Assembly (NCBI RefSeq): GCF_900142135.1
Contig: NZ_FQZU01000013.1
Location: forward strand, 1 to 64,000
Length of the DNA stretch: 64,000 bases
Direction of reading: 5' to 3'
Origin: Desulfatibacillum alkenivorans DSM 16219
GTDB lineage: Bacteria > Desulfobacterota > Desulfobacteria > Desulfobacterales > Desulfatibacillaceae
The translations under genes were made by a program, and so were the position numbers. Of the stretch, positions 34,746-43,751 are shown piece by piece. The notes under the pieces were generated by a model. The model saw only the letters and a list, made by a program, of their open reading frames with translations, ran no database searches and was not told the DNA's origin. Each line of letters begins with the position of its first letter. Position 1 is the first letter of the stretch.

Positions 34746-35996
34746 CTACATTTCCCTGCCGTAATGCAAAGCCCTTGAATTCACGGAAAAATTCATTTGC
34801 CTGTGTACAAACTCAGCGCCCTGGCGGGCGAAGGGGACGTATACCAGGCTGCCCTTTTGCGGCGTGACCGAAATTTCCGGCAGCATCATCACCATGGTTT
34901 GCCTGGGTTTGACAAAAGAGGCGATGCAAATTTTCAGGCTTTGAGCCGCTTCGCTCAAAGGCAGGTTGACCGGGTGGGTTTCCCCTTGGGGTAATTTATC
35001 TTCCAATTCTCCGGGAAAGGGAGTGGAGGTGATGTGCCTGGCCAGACGGACGAACAACTGGGGATTGACCTTAAAAGCAGGAATCCAAAAGAAAAACTCC
35101 TGATTCTCCATCTCCTCGGTAATGGCTTTGGGAAGGTTGGCCGCCCGGACCATGTCCGCAACGGAAGCGAGGTCCAATCCTTCCACTTTGGCTTTAATCC
35201 GCCAGAATGGCAGGTATTTTCCATTTTTCTCCAACTCGCCGATGGTTTGGACCGTCACCCTTTTAAAGCCTTCGTCCTTGGGCCGCCAGGCCTTTTCGCA
35301 ATTCTGGCACAAAAACACGCAGCTGTCGGTTTCGCCGGCTACGTCCCAGCCGCAATGGGGGCACATGGCGGAAAGAAAATTTGGAGACCATTTATGATTG
35401 GACAACAGGTTGGGGTCCAGCATTTGGGCGTCCTCAGGCAGCCGCCCCACGGGTTTTTTCAGGACAGCGTCAAAAAGCTGGCCGCCTTTGACAAAAAAGG
35501 GCGCGTAAATGATGCTGGTGTTATCGCCGATATACGCCTTTTCAAAAGATTCTTCCTTATAGGCGTCCACCTGGGCGAGGCGCAGGTTGACTTCAATGGC
35601 TTTCAGCGCGTCCTTGAAGGGGATGTTAGGCGCCACATACGAGCCCGGGACCTCCCTGGTTGCGAATCGCAGATGCAAAAGCTGGGGCCGAAGCCCCAGC
35701 GTCATGGGGGCGTAATCCAAGGAAGCCGCCTGGGTGGAAGAGTCCAGGAGCTTGTTGTTGATTTTATCCACGGCCGCGGAAAACAGGGTTCCCTTAAACC
35801 GCCAGTAAGGAACGTAAACCACCTCATCCGCCTGCTCGCCCAGGTCCATGCAATATCTGAACGGCCCCCGCGACGTAATGTGCAGGCGCACCTTGCAAAA
35901 CGGGCACGCCAGCACCCGGTCGGTTTCTTCTAACGTTACAGGCCCGCCGCATTGGGGGCAGGGATGATCAATCCGCCAGTCCAAGTTTCTCTCCAC
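34746..35996 (-). CDS. Zinc-ribbon protein of unknown function
   Basis: A 416-residue cytosolic protein. It has one CxxC...CxxC ribbon at the N-terminus (CPQCGG and CPFCK) and another in the middle (CPHCG and CQNCEKAW). Repeated segments VVYVPYWRFKG, KYLPFWRIKA and FFFWIPAFKV suggest an internally repeated domain. The GTG start at 35996 overlaps the 3' end of the SPFH gene by 29 bases, indicating coupled translation and a shared complex. No enzymatic motif is visible. Confidence 0.7.
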   Translation of the reverse strand: MERNLDWRIDHPCPQCGGPVTLEETDRVLACPFCKVRLHITSRGPFRYCMDLGEQADEVVYVPYWRFKGTLFSAAVDKINNKLLDSSTQAASLDYAPMTLGLRPQLLHLRFATREVPGSYVAPNIPFKDALKAIEVNLRLAQVDAYKEESFEKAYIGDNTSIIYAPFFVKGGQLFDAVLKKPVGRLPEDAQMLDPNLLSNHKWSPNFLSAMCPHCGWDVAGETDSCVFLCQNCEKAWRPKDEGFKRVTVQTIGELEKNGKYLPFWRIKAKVEGLDLASVADMVRAANLPKAITEEMENQEFFFWIPAFKVNPQLFVRLARHITSTPFPGELEDKLPQGETHPVNLPLSEAAQSLKICIASFVKPRQTMVMMLPEISVTPQKGSLVYVPFARQGAEFVHRQMNFSVNSRALHYGREM

Positions 35997-37119
35997 AACT
36001 GTTGCAGAATTTGGAATTACCCAGGTTCTCCGCCCCGCACGCCTGGCAGAAAACAGCCTGATCCTTGCCGTTTACGGGCGTTCCGCAGCGGCTGCAGAAC
36101 TTGGCCGTGGGCGGCAGATTTTTGTGGCATTTCATGCATTGGGTGAAAACAAGCTGCTGATGCCCGCACTGGGGGCAAAATCTTGCGTCTTTGGGAATCT
36201 GCTGGCCGCAGTCCGGGCACGGCTGGCTTTCGGCCGCCGGCGCAGGCCCGCCCTGTTGAGGCTGCTGAGCGCCCTGCTGCAAAAGGTTGGCGAACATTCC
36301 GGGCATCATCACGCCCATGCCCATGCCAAGCCCCGAAGAAGCCTCCCCGGAGGATTCCGACGCCTTTTCCATGGCCATGGCCGCTTTCATGGCCATGAGC
36401 TTGTTCATGTCGTCAAACAGGCCCAGGCGGCTTTTGTCGTCAATGGCCTGCTGCACGTCCGGCGGCGGCGTGATGGCGCGAATATAAAGATGGGTCAGGG
36501 CCAAGCCAAAATGGGAGAGGTCGTCAACCAGTTTTTGCTGCAGGCTGTCCGCCAGTTCTTCGTAGCGGCCGGGCAGGTTGAACAGGGAGTCCAGGTTTTC
36601 GCCCAAATGGTCGTTAAACCGCGAGACAATGACCCGGTTCAAATAATCCTCGATTTCCTCGGTGGTGTACATGCCCTGGGTGCCCACCAGCCTGTTGATA
36701 AACAGCACCGGCTGCACCACCTGCACGTTGAATATGCCGAATGCGCGCAAGCGCACCAAACCAAGCTGGGAGTCCTTGAAAGCGACAGGATCGCGGGTGC
36801 CCCACTTGAGATCCGTGAAAGTCTTCATGTTGACCATGTAGACTTCCGCTCTCAACGGGCTTTGCATGCCCCAAGGGGCGCTCAGCACCTTGGTCAGCAC
36901 GGGAATGTTATGGGTCTTTAACGTGTGGCGGCCCGGGCCTATGGCGTCGTAAGCTTTGCCCTGGTAGAAAAACACCGCGGCTTGGCTGTCCCGAACCGTC
37001 AGTTGAGCGCCGAATTTGATTTCACCGGAGCCTTCCCGCGGAATGCGCTGAACCATCTGCTTTCCGGTTTCGTCGAACCATTCGATTACTTCCAGAAAGA
37101 TCACATTGTTTTCTCCCAT
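35968..37119 (-). CDS. SPFH-domain protein with double zinc ribbon
   Basis: A 383-residue protein. Residues about 10-240 are an SPFH/band-7-like domain of the YdjI/virion-core type (SQAAVFFYQGKAYDAIGPGRH, EVYMVNMKTFTDLKWGTRDP). An Ala/Met/Gly/Gln-rich linker follows at about 245-295. The C-terminal 90 residues carry repeated CPDCG, CPQCG, CMKCH, CSRCG, CQACG and CNSCG pairs, three zinc ribbons. No membrane segment. Such proteins form membrane-associated oligomeric scaffolds, possibly in envelope stress. AGGAGG precedes the ATG. Confidence 0.8.
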   Translation of the reverse strand: MGENNVIFLEVIEWFDETGKQMVQRIPREGSGEIKFGAQLTVRDSQAAVFFYQGKAYDAIGPGRHTLKTHNIPVLTKVLSAPWGMQSPLRAEVYMVNMKTFTDLKWGTRDPVAFKDSQLGLVRLRAFGIFNVQVVQPVLFINRLVGTQGMYTTEEIEDYLNRVIVSRFNDHLGENLDSLFNLPGRYEELADSLQQKLVDDLSHFGLALTHLYIRAITPPPDVQQAIDDKSRLGLFDDMNKLMAMKAAMAMEKASESSGEASSGLGMGMGVMMPGMFANLLQQGAQQPQQGGPAPAAESQPCPDCGQQIPKDARFCPQCGHQQLVFTQCMKCHKNLPPTAKFCSRCGTPVNGKDQAVFCQACGAENLGNSKFCNSCGEKLGLAD

Positions 37120-37243
37120 GGAACCGCCTCCTATAAAAACATTGGTAGGACTGCGCGCCCATCAGGCCGCGCCTAAAAAACCGACTATATTCTATATTTG
37201 CTGTCAAGACGCCCGGAAAAGAACCTCCCCTGATCCCGGCCGC

Positions 37244-37795
37244 CTATTGGGACGTCGTCATTTCCGTAATTTGCTGCATCTTAGGATGGCTCAACAATTT
37301 CATGAACTTGGGATTGGCCATCAAAGTATTTATATCCCCGGAGGAAACCGCGTTCATGATTTCAGGGTCCGCCAGGATTTCCATGATTTCCGGGTCCGAT
37401 GATAATGACATGATTTCGTTCATGATGTTCGGGTTGCTCATCATTTGCCGCTGTAAGGCTTGGCTTTGCTTCACAACCTGGGCGTTGCCTCCGGAGCTCG
37501 AAGCTCCATAAGTCGAACTGGCAGACCCTGTGTAAGAAGAGGTCTGACCGCCGCTCGCAGCTCCGCTTGAAGACTGATTTTGCGAACTGATGGATGTGAT
37601 TTTGGACTCATGGACCCGGATGACTCCGAGGGTTTTGGAGCGGATGCTGTAAACCCTTCCGGAATGAGCGATGATCTCGCCTCGCAGCACGGTTCCATCC
37701 GTAAGTTGAAATTCCGAAACCATTCCCGCATAGGCGAACCCGGCGCAGAGCGCCAGGATCAAAAATACTCCGGCAACCATTCCTAATCGTTTCAT
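37244..37795 (-). CDS. Exported protein with STI1-like repeats
   Basis: A 183-residue protein with a signal peptide (RLGMVAGVFLILALCAGFAYA). Residues about 25-65 form a small beta domain (DGTVLRGEIIAHSGRVYSI), 70-105 a Ser/Gly-rich linker, and the C-terminal 75 residues contain NPNIMNEIMSLSSDPEIMEI, LADPEIMNAV and NPKFMKLLSHPKMQQI. These DP/NP repeats resemble the STI1 domain found in HSP70-binding proteins and Tic40. It precedes the SPFH/zinc-ribbon pair on the same strand. An envelope chaperone adaptor is a guess. Confidence 0.65.
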   Translation of the reverse strand: MKRLGMVAGVFLILALCAGFAYAGMVSEFQLTDGTVLRGEIIAHSGRVYSIRSKTLGVIRVHESKITSISSQNQSSSGAASGGQTSSYTGSASSTYGASSSGGNAQVVKQSQALQRQMMSNPNIMNEIMSLSSDPEIMEILADPEIMNAVSSGDINTLMANPKFMKLLSHPKMQQITEMTTSQ

Positions 37796-38072
37796 GGCAT
37801 TCCCCTATGTTTGCGGCATTTCGGGATTAGCCCCGCCGCCGCTTCAAAGCTCCTAATTTTATCAGCCAGGCGCCCCCATAAGCAAGGGAATATTTGAAAA
37901 ACACCCTGTAGTGTGACATGTTTCACATTGCTGCGTGAGTCCCCAAAGGCTTCGCCAATCTCCTTGACAAGCCTATATAAACAGACAATGATTGCGCCTG
38001 AGGGTGGTATAGCCGCGTCCATCCAGATCAAATCCGTTAAATCATTCCTGTTGTAAAAGCCCGGAGGCCTTT
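37796..38072. other. Divergent intergenic region
   Basis: About 275 bases between the STI1-like gene (-) and the membrane protein gene (+). No confident promoter; a ribosome site CCGGAGG ends the region at 38061-38067. Confidence 0.4.
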
Positions 38073-39770
38073 ATGCTTCCAGCCAATTCCTGGGTCCGCG
38101 TTTTAGGCTTTTGGACTCTCATAGGCCTGACGGCTTGGTTCGCCCATTTTTCCCTTTCAGGGGATTTTCTGCTTTATGAAGACGACTACGCCAAGGTTGT
38201 GGACGCCATGGCCAGGAACTTTGACGAGTCCGTATACAATTTCTACTGCCACTGCCGGGATTGGCCCCAGGGCCGGCCCCTGGGCTTTGCGCTGATAGCC
38301 CCTTTCAGCTACATCGGGGTGAAGTTGGGCGGTCTGCCGGGCGTGTACATAACCGGCTATTTAATGCTGCTGGCCAATGCCGCGCTCTTTTTTCTGCTGG
38401 TGCGGAAATTCGCCGGACAAAACGCGGCCGTGTTGGGAACCCTGGCCTTTTGCCTGTTTCCGGCGGTTACGGTCAAGGCCTGGGCCACCCATTTTATGGG
38501 AAACGAGCCTGCACTATTTTTTATGCTGGCCGCCTTTCTGCTTTACCTGAGCCCGCATCGCCGGTGGTCTTACCTTTTGATTTTTCTGGCGGCGATCACC
38601 TACGAATCCACGTTGCTTCCCTTTGCCGCCGCCCCTTTGCTGGATCAAAAATCCGAAGAAAGGCTTGCCAGGCGTCTGCTCCGCCACGGGGCGGCCCTGG
38701 CCGTTTTATTGGCCGTATATTGCATCATCCGCATGAATTTGGGCGAGCCCCGCATGACCCGGCAATTGGCCTCCATGGGCCTGGGGCAAATAAGTTTTAA
38801 AGCCCTGACCGCCATGGTCATAGGGCCCTGGACGATCCTCAAGTCCTTTAGTATCCTTCCTTTGCTAAATTCCGGCGCTTTCTCCATGTCCGGCATCATC
38901 AGCATGGCCCTCATCTTTTTATGCAGCCTGGTTGTTTTAGTCTGGTGGACGGAGCGGGAAGACCGGCCTTTCGCAATCCCATGGAATAAAATCGTTCCGG
39001 CCTTTGTTTTGCTGGCGTTATCCTATCCCATGGCCTTTTTCCCGCCCCATTGGCCGCCGGTCGCTTTGGCGGGCACAGCGTCCAGGGTGCATTTCGCCGC
39101 CGCGTTTGGCGGATCCATGGCCGCAGGAATCATCCTGGCTTATTTGTTTGAGTTGGCGGCTCATAAGGCAAAAACCGCCGTCTTCGTTGTCTTCGCTTCC
39201 TGCTGCTTCGCCCTGTTAGGGGGATTTCACTTGTCCGTGCAACAGGATTACGCCAAAAGCGCCCGGCTTCAGAAAGAATTTTGGACTCAGGTTCTTGCTT
39301 TGTGCCCGGACATGGGGGAAAATGCCGTGATTTTTGCGGAACAGCCATTGTGGGACCATCCGGGGCTTATGAGCGTCCATTCCTGGGCGACCCGGCTTGT
39401 TTTGGAAAAACTGATCCGCTTCCCCAAGGAATGGGAAAACCCTCCGCAGCTTTATTGCATGGATCAGTGGGTGAAGGACCATGTGTTCCAGGAGCCGGAT
39501 AAAATCGTTTGGCGGGAGATCATATACGGCGAGGTGTTCAGGCCACACACCCTGGAACCGGAAAACGTGATTGTTCTGGGCCGGGATGAGTCCGGCGATA
39601 TGGTTCGGCGTTTCGGCGTTTACAGGCTCGGGCCGGATAACCAAGTCCTCCTTGATCTTAAGCCGAAAGGGCCGCCCTCTTTGAACATGCATTCCAGGGG
39701 TCCGGCCTGGGAATATGTCATTGGCGAAAGACCTAATTCTAAACTAATGGAGCAAAGCAATGATGAATAA
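38073..39770 (+). CDS. Polytopic membrane protein, GT-C glycosyltransferase-like
   Basis: A 565-residue protein with about ten membrane segments in residues 10-385 and a soluble C-terminal part of about 180 residues. The first extracytoplasmic loop has FLLYEDDYAKV, an acidic pair in the position used by GT-C enzymes that take polyprenyl-phosphate sugars. No specific family assignment is possible. CCGGAGG lies 5 bases before the ATG. Its 3' end overlaps the following phosphatase gene by 11 bases. Confidence 0.6.
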   Translation: MLPANSWVRVLGFWTLIGLTAWFAHFSLSGDFLLYEDDYAKVVDAMARNFDESVYNFYCHCRDWPQGRPLGFALIAPFSYIGVKLGGLPGVYITGYLMLLANAALFFLLVRKFAGQNAAVLGTLAFCLFPAVTVKAWATHFMGNEPALFFMLAAFLLYLSPHRRWSYLLIFLAAITYESTLLPFAAAPLLDQKSEERLARRLLRHGAALAVLLAVYCIIRMNLGEPRMTRQLASMGLGQISFKALTAMVIGPWTILKSFSILPLLNSGAFSMSGIISMALIFLCSLVVLVWWTEREDRPFAIPWNKIVPAFVLLALSYPMAFFPPHWPPVALAGTASRVHFAAAFGGSMAAGIILAYLFELAAHKAKTAVFVVFASCCFALLGGFHLSVQQDYAKSARLQKEFWTQVLALCPDMGENAVIFAEQPLWDHPGLMSVHSWATRLVLEKLIRFPKEWENPPQLYCMDQWVKDHVFQEPDKIVWREIIYGEVFRPHTLEPENVIVLGRDESGDMVRRFGVYRLGPDNQVLLDLKPKGPPSLNMHSRGPAWEYVIGERPNSKLMEQSNDE

Positions 39771-40344
39771 AAGACTTTCCAACGGAGTTTTTTGTTTGTT
39801 TCACTGCGCCGTGCTTTTTCTGCTTTTGGCTGCGTCCTGCCGGGCTGATGACGCCTGCCTGGACGCCGCCCAGCGCAAGGAGTTGCCGGGAACGTCCAAT
39901 ATGTACCAGGTAAGCGATTCCCTGTATCGCGGCGCCCAGCCCAAGGCTGAAGGCTTCAAGAGCCTGGAAGCCCTTGAGATTAAAACCGTGGTCAACCTGC
40001 GCATCACACAAGGGGACGAAAGGTACGCCGGGGATGCAAGTATGAATCTGGTGGGCATTCCCATGTTTCCCTGGGAGCCTGATGAGGAGGATGTCATCCG
40101 GTTTCTGAAGCTGACGCAAGACCCGGCAACGGCTCCTGTGTTTCTTCATTGCCGCCACGGATCGGACCGGACCGGCGCCCTGACAGCCTGCTATCGGGTT
40201 GTCGTCTGCGGCTGGCCCCTGGAGCAGGCCGTGGAGGAAATGAAAAACGGCGGCTTTGGATATCATCCCATTTGGTGGACCTTGCCCAGGGACCTGGAAG
40301 ATTTGGACTTTGACCGCATCCGGCGGGAGGTTTTCGCCCAATAG
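39760..40344 (+). CDS. Exported dual-specificity/tyrosine phosphatase-like protein
   Basis: A 194-residue protein with an N-terminal signal (FCLFHCAVLFLLLAASCRA). The catalytic CX5R loop is VFLHCRHGSDRTG, preceded by the general-acid region IPMFPWEPDEED. SLYRGAQPKAEG and TVVNLR are typical of DSP-type or PTEN-like periplasmic phosphatases. The Cys in AASC could also act as a lipobox-like site. Met1 and Met2 are adjacent starts. Substrate (phosphoprotein, lipid or inositol phosphate) unknown. Confidence 0.75.
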   Translation: MMNKRLSNGVFCLFHCAVLFLLLAASCRADDACLDAAQRKELPGTSNMYQVSDSLYRGAQPKAEGFKSLEALEIKTVVNLRITQGDERYAGDASMNLVGIPMFPWEPDEEDVIRFLKLTQDPATAPVFLHCRHGSDRTGALTACYRVVVCGWPLEQAVEEMKNGGFGYHPIWWTLPRDLEDLDFDRIRREVFAQ

Positions 40345-40363
40345 CGCTATTTTTGGAGGGGGA

Positions 40364-41512
40364 ATGAGTACGAAGACGATTTTTCAGCGATTGATCAAGG
40401 GGCAGGCTCCGCCAGTAGGCGGCATTCCGGAGCCGCTGCAGGACGTCCTGGCCTCTGTTGCCAGCCTTCGCGGCAAGTTTTCCCGCTTAAGCAGCCTGGA
40501 ACGCGTCCTGGCGGCCGTCCGGCATAAGGAGCCGGACCGGATTCCCGTGGCGCCCCTGGTAAACGCGGCGGCCCGGAGAATTTTGGGCGTTTCCTTTCCC
40601 GATTATTCCCTGAAGGCGGAAAGCGCTGCGGAAGTGTTTACGGCTTCCGTGGATTTTGTGGGCGCCGACTTTATTGTGCTGCTTCTGGACTTGTCCGTGG
40701 AAGCCGCCGACTTCGGCCAGGAGATGGTCTATCCCCTGGATTCCACAGCCCGGCCCAATTACGATAATCCCCTGATCAAAGACGTGGACGGCTACGCTAA
40801 AATCCGGCCCGTCCCCTTTGAAAAATCCGCCCGCATGAAGGAGCAGGTAAGGCTGTGCCAAATCATGGCCGAACGCGTGGGGCTTGGGACCATGGCGGGC
40901 GGCTTTGTGTTTGGGCCTTTGGGCGTCCTCTCCATGATGCGCGGCGCGGAAGCCCTGTTCAAGGATTGCCTTAATCATCCAAAAAAGGTCATGGCCGCCT
41001 GCGAGGCCGTAACTGAAACCCTGGTGGAATTCGCCCAGGCGCAATGCGATGCCGGCATGCCCGCCGTGGCCATAGACACCCTTTACGCCTCGTGGAACGC
41101 CTTGCCGAAAAAAGTGTGGGAGGAAATCGAAGGCCCCTTTGCAGGTCAAATCGCCCAGGCCATAAGGGATAAGGGAGGCTTGGTGGGCGTCCATAATTGC
41201 GGGCACGCGCCTTACTTTGACGTGCAAACAAAGGCCATGGGCGCGTCGATCATGAGCTTCGCCCACTTGCCGGACGATTGCGCCACTCCCCGGGAGATGA
41301 AGGAAAAATACGGGGACCAGTTGACTCTGATCGGCTATGTCCCAACGCCCTTGCTGGTCCACGGAACGCCGCAGCAGATCATGGACGAATGCCGGCGGCA
41401 GATAGACGTCCTGGGCAAGGACGGCGGCTTTATTTTGGCGCCCGGCTGCGAGTATCCGCCCAACATTCCGCTGGACAGCGCATTTGCCATGATCAAGGCC
41501 GTGGAAAAATAG
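40364..41512 (+). CDS. Uroporphyrinogen-decarboxylase-family methyltransferase (MtaA/CmuA-like)
   Basis: A 382-residue TIM-barrel protein of the UroD superfamily. It has the zinc-site residues of methylcobamide:CoM methyltransferases: VGVHNCGHAPYF with His and Cys, and LAPGCEYPPNIPL with a further Cys. HKEPDRIPV is the common N-terminal motif. Real UroD enzymes lack this zinc set. The next two genes encode a corrinoid protein and a MetH-activation-like protein, so methyl transfer to or from a corrinoid is the likely role. GGAGGGG precedes the ATG at 40364. Confidence 0.82.
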   Translation: MSTKTIFQRLIKGQAPPVGGIPEPLQDVLASVASLRGKFSRLSSLERVLAAVRHKEPDRIPVAPLVNAAARRILGVSFPDYSLKAESAAEVFTASVDFVGADFIVLLLDLSVEAADFGQEMVYPLDSTARPNYDNPLIKDVDGYAKIRPVPFEKSARMKEQVRLCQIMAERVGLGTMAGGFVFGPLGVLSMMRGAEALFKDCLNHPKKVMAACEAVTETLVEFAQAQCDAGMPAVAIDTLYASWNALPKKVWEEIEGPFAGQIAQAIRDKGGLVGVHNCGHAPYFDVQTKAMGASIMSFAHLPDDCATPREMKEKYGDQLTLIGYVPTPLLVHGTPQQIMDECRRQIDVLGKDGGFILAPGCEYPPNIPLDSAFAMIKAVEK

Positions 41513-41528
41513 GCCCAAAGGGGGGAGC

Positions 41529-42242
41529 ATGAATACCACAAATGAAAATATATATACTGACCTGCAGCAAGCCGTATTTGAAGCGGACATGGACCTGCTT
41601 GCAACGGCCTTTGAGAACAACCCGGACCCGCGCCAGGCCCTTGAGGCCTTGACCAAAGGCCTGGACGCGGTCAGGAAAAAGCTGGGCGACTACCGCTCCT
41701 CCGTGGCGGAGTTCCTGCTGTGCGTGGATGTAATGCGCGCCGGTCTTCGGCAGATCAGGGACAATCGGCCCCAAGACGGAGACATGCCCGTGGTCGTCAT
41801 AGGGGTGGTCCGGGGGGACGTCCACGACCTGGGCAAGAACATAGTAGCCGGAGTGTTGGAAGCCTATGGATATCGGGTGGTGGACCTGGGCAGGGACGTG
41901 GCCCCCCTGGAGTTTGTGGAGGCCGTGGAAAAGCAGGGCGCTTCCGTGTTGGCTCTTTCAGCCATGATGTCCACGCCGTTGGCGGACATGTCCCGCACCA
42001 TTGAAATCTGTAAAAATCGCCTGCCTCATGTTAAGGTGTTGGTGGGCGGCGCAGCCCTGGACCAGGACGCGGCCCAAAGCATGGGCGCTGACGGCTACGC
42101 CGAGTCCGCCGTTGGGGTTCCCGTCAGCTTAAAGAACGTCATGAATGCCGGAAAAACCAGGGCCTCCCGCGTTTTTGTGGATTACGACAAGAAGCTCCGG
42201 GTGGAAGAGGTGGAAGCCGCCTCACTCCCGGAACAAGAATAG
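41529..42242 (+). CDS. Corrinoid (B12-binding) methyltransferase protein
   Basis: A 237-residue MtbC/MttC-type protein: a helical cap (residues about 10-85) followed by the cobalamin-binding Rossmann-like domain. The signature is DVHDLGKNI, with the His99 lower axial ligand in D97xH99xxG102; then the SAMMSTPLADM and VLVGGAALDQD loops. It shuttles a methyl group on cobalt between its methyltransferases. It lies 16 bases after the UroD-like gene. Confidence 0.9.
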   Translation: MNTTNENIYTDLQQAVFEADMDLLATAFENNPDPRQALEALTKGLDAVRKKLGDYRSSVAEFLLCVDVMRAGLRQIRDNRPQDGDMPVVVIGVVRGDVHDLGKNIVAGVLEAYGYRVVDLGRDVAPLEFVEAVEKQGASVLALSAMMSTPLADMSRTIEICKNRLPHVKVLVGGAALDQDAAQSMGADGYAESAVGVPVSLKNVMNAGKTRASRVFVDYDKKLRVEEVEAASLPEQE

Positions 42243-42263
42243 AACTCATAAAAGAGATTAAGA

Positions 42264-42941
42264 ATGCCCTTATTTCAACCGCCCTTGCCCAAGCCCGAAG
42301 CCGTCCTGGACGAGTATTTCCAGCAGTTGGGATACCCGAAAATCGAGGACGTTCCCTCTCAGATCAAAGCCATCGCCGTCCCGACCTTGGAAAAAGTCAT
42401 CAGCCTGGGCCAGCCCTTGGCCATGTACGAGGTTACGGAGATTCAAGAGGTCGGCGAGGCCGCCATTATCTGCCAGGGCATGGAGATTTCCAGCAGGTTG
42501 TGGGCGGAATTGATGGGAAAAACGCCTGAGCCTCGTAAGGCCGCCGTATTCGCCGTGACTCTGGGCAAGAAGTTGGAGGAGGAAAGCGCCCGGATTCAGG
42601 AAAAAGCCATGGCCATGGGATTTTTCATGCATGCGGCCGGAGCCGTGGTCGCCGAAAAAGCGGCGGACGCGGTGCAATTTGTGATCGGAAGGGATCCGGC
42701 CTTTGAAGGCCTGGTTATGTCCAGAAGGTTTTCGCCGGGATATTGCGACTGGCCCACGGAAGGGCAAAAGGAATTGTTCGAGTTTTTAAAGCCGGAAAAA
42801 ATCGGCATAACCGCCTCGGAGGGGTGGGCCATGACGCCGTCCAAGTCCGTCACGGGCGCCATCGCCTTCGCGCCTGAACTGCCGAGCCTCAGCCCGTGCA
42901 AGTCCTGCCCCAGCAAGGATTGCGACCACCGGAGGAAATAA
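42264..42941 (+). CDS. MetH-activation-domain-like corrinoid reactivation protein
   Basis: A 225-residue protein resembling the C-terminal activation domain of cobalamin-dependent methionine synthase: RFSPGYCDWPTEGQKELFEF, then KIGITASEGWAMTPSKSVTG. It ends in a CKSCPSKDC cysteine cluster absent from MetH, which may hold an Fe-S cluster or metal. In a corrinoid operon this suggests binding or reactivation of inactive cob(II)alamin. It is 21 bases after the corrinoid protein gene. Confidence 0.75.
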   Translation: MPLFQPPLPKPEAVLDEYFQQLGYPKIEDVPSQIKAIAVPTLEKVISLGQPLAMYEVTEIQEVGEAAIICQGMEISSRLWAELMGKTPEPRKAAVFAVTLGKKLEEESARIQEKAMAMGFFMHAAGAVVAEKAADAVQFVIGRDPAFEGLVMSRRFSPGYCDWPTEGQKELFEFLKPEKIGITASEGWAMTPSKSVTGAIAFAPELPSLSPCKSCPSKDCDHRRK

Positions 42942-42965
42942 ATCCTCCGGCGGGACTAACTCCAT

Positions 42966-43751
42966 CTATTGGCGTTTTTTCTCGGCCTGCTCCAGCTCGT
43001 GGGTGCGGTCCTTGGAAAAATCCATGTCTTTCAGCCCGGATTCATCCTTGGGGTTGATCAGCACGAACCGGTTGCACAAGTCGATTTCCACGGCGCCTTT
43101 TTCAAAGGTCAGGTCCAGGATGTGTCCGCCCTGCTGTTTGTCGTCGGATAAAAAGTGCAGGTGGTATCCGGGCACGCCGATGCCTTTGGCGTAGGGAGGC
43201 GTGCGGAATCCCACCACCGTGCCCTTGACGTTTTTCATATGGAATTGGGACTGGTTTTTGGTGACTTCCACCAGAGGCGGGTAGGGCTTGGTCTGTTCGG
43301 GCACGCTCCGGGTGAGCATCATGGAAAAGGTTCCCGTGGCTTTGAGGGCCAAAAAGATGTTCTGGTTGGGCGCGGCCAGGTCCGTGACGTGCATGAGGCC
43401 TTTCAGGTCGGTTCCGGGAACGATGTTCACAGCCTTGTCCGGCAGAAATTCCGTAACGCAGGCGAAAGGCGTTGTTTCCTCGGGGCCGGGCGTCACAACG
43501 CTGCCGTCGTACTTCACCTGGTAGATTTGCCGGTCCAGGACCACCATTTCGCCGTCCAGGCCGTCAAAGGTGCCAATGCCCATGTCGCCGTGTTCAAGGA
43601 TTTTGCTGCATTTCTCCTGGCCGTCGTAGGCGCCCGCCAATATCGCGTCAATGAACGAATATTGGGTGATCGTATCCTGCTGGGTTGTCGCGCACCCCGC
43701 AAGAAGAATGAAGATGCAAAAAATCGCCGGAACCCGGAAAACCTGCTTCAT
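42966..43751 (-). CDS. Alpha-acetolactate decarboxylase, lipoprotein form
   Basis: A 261-residue protein with a type II signal peptide; the lipobox LAGC has Cys20. The mature part is BudA/AldC-like: YDGQEKCSKILEHGDMGIGT, FDGLDGEMVVLDRQIYQVK, and the zinc motif GYHLHFLSD with a later GGH. The usual reaction is decarboxylation of acetolactate to acetoin; secretion and lipidation make an envelope or non-metabolic role possible. Its ATG shares one base with the STAS stop (TAATG), and it is third in the glgP operon. Confidence 0.82.
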   Translation of the reverse strand: MKQVFRVPAIFCIFILLAGCATTQQDTITQYSFIDAILAGAYDGQEKCSKILEHGDMGIGTFDGLDGEMVVLDRQIYQVKYDGSVVTPGPEETTPFACVTEFLPDKAVNIVPGTDLKGLMHVTDLAAPNQNIFLALKATGTFSMMLTRSVPEQTKPYPPLVEVTKNQSQFHMKNVKGTVVGFRTPPYAKGIGVPGYHLHFLSDDKQQGGHILDLTFEKGAVEIDLCNRFVLINPKDESGLKDMDFSKDRTHELEQAEKKRQ

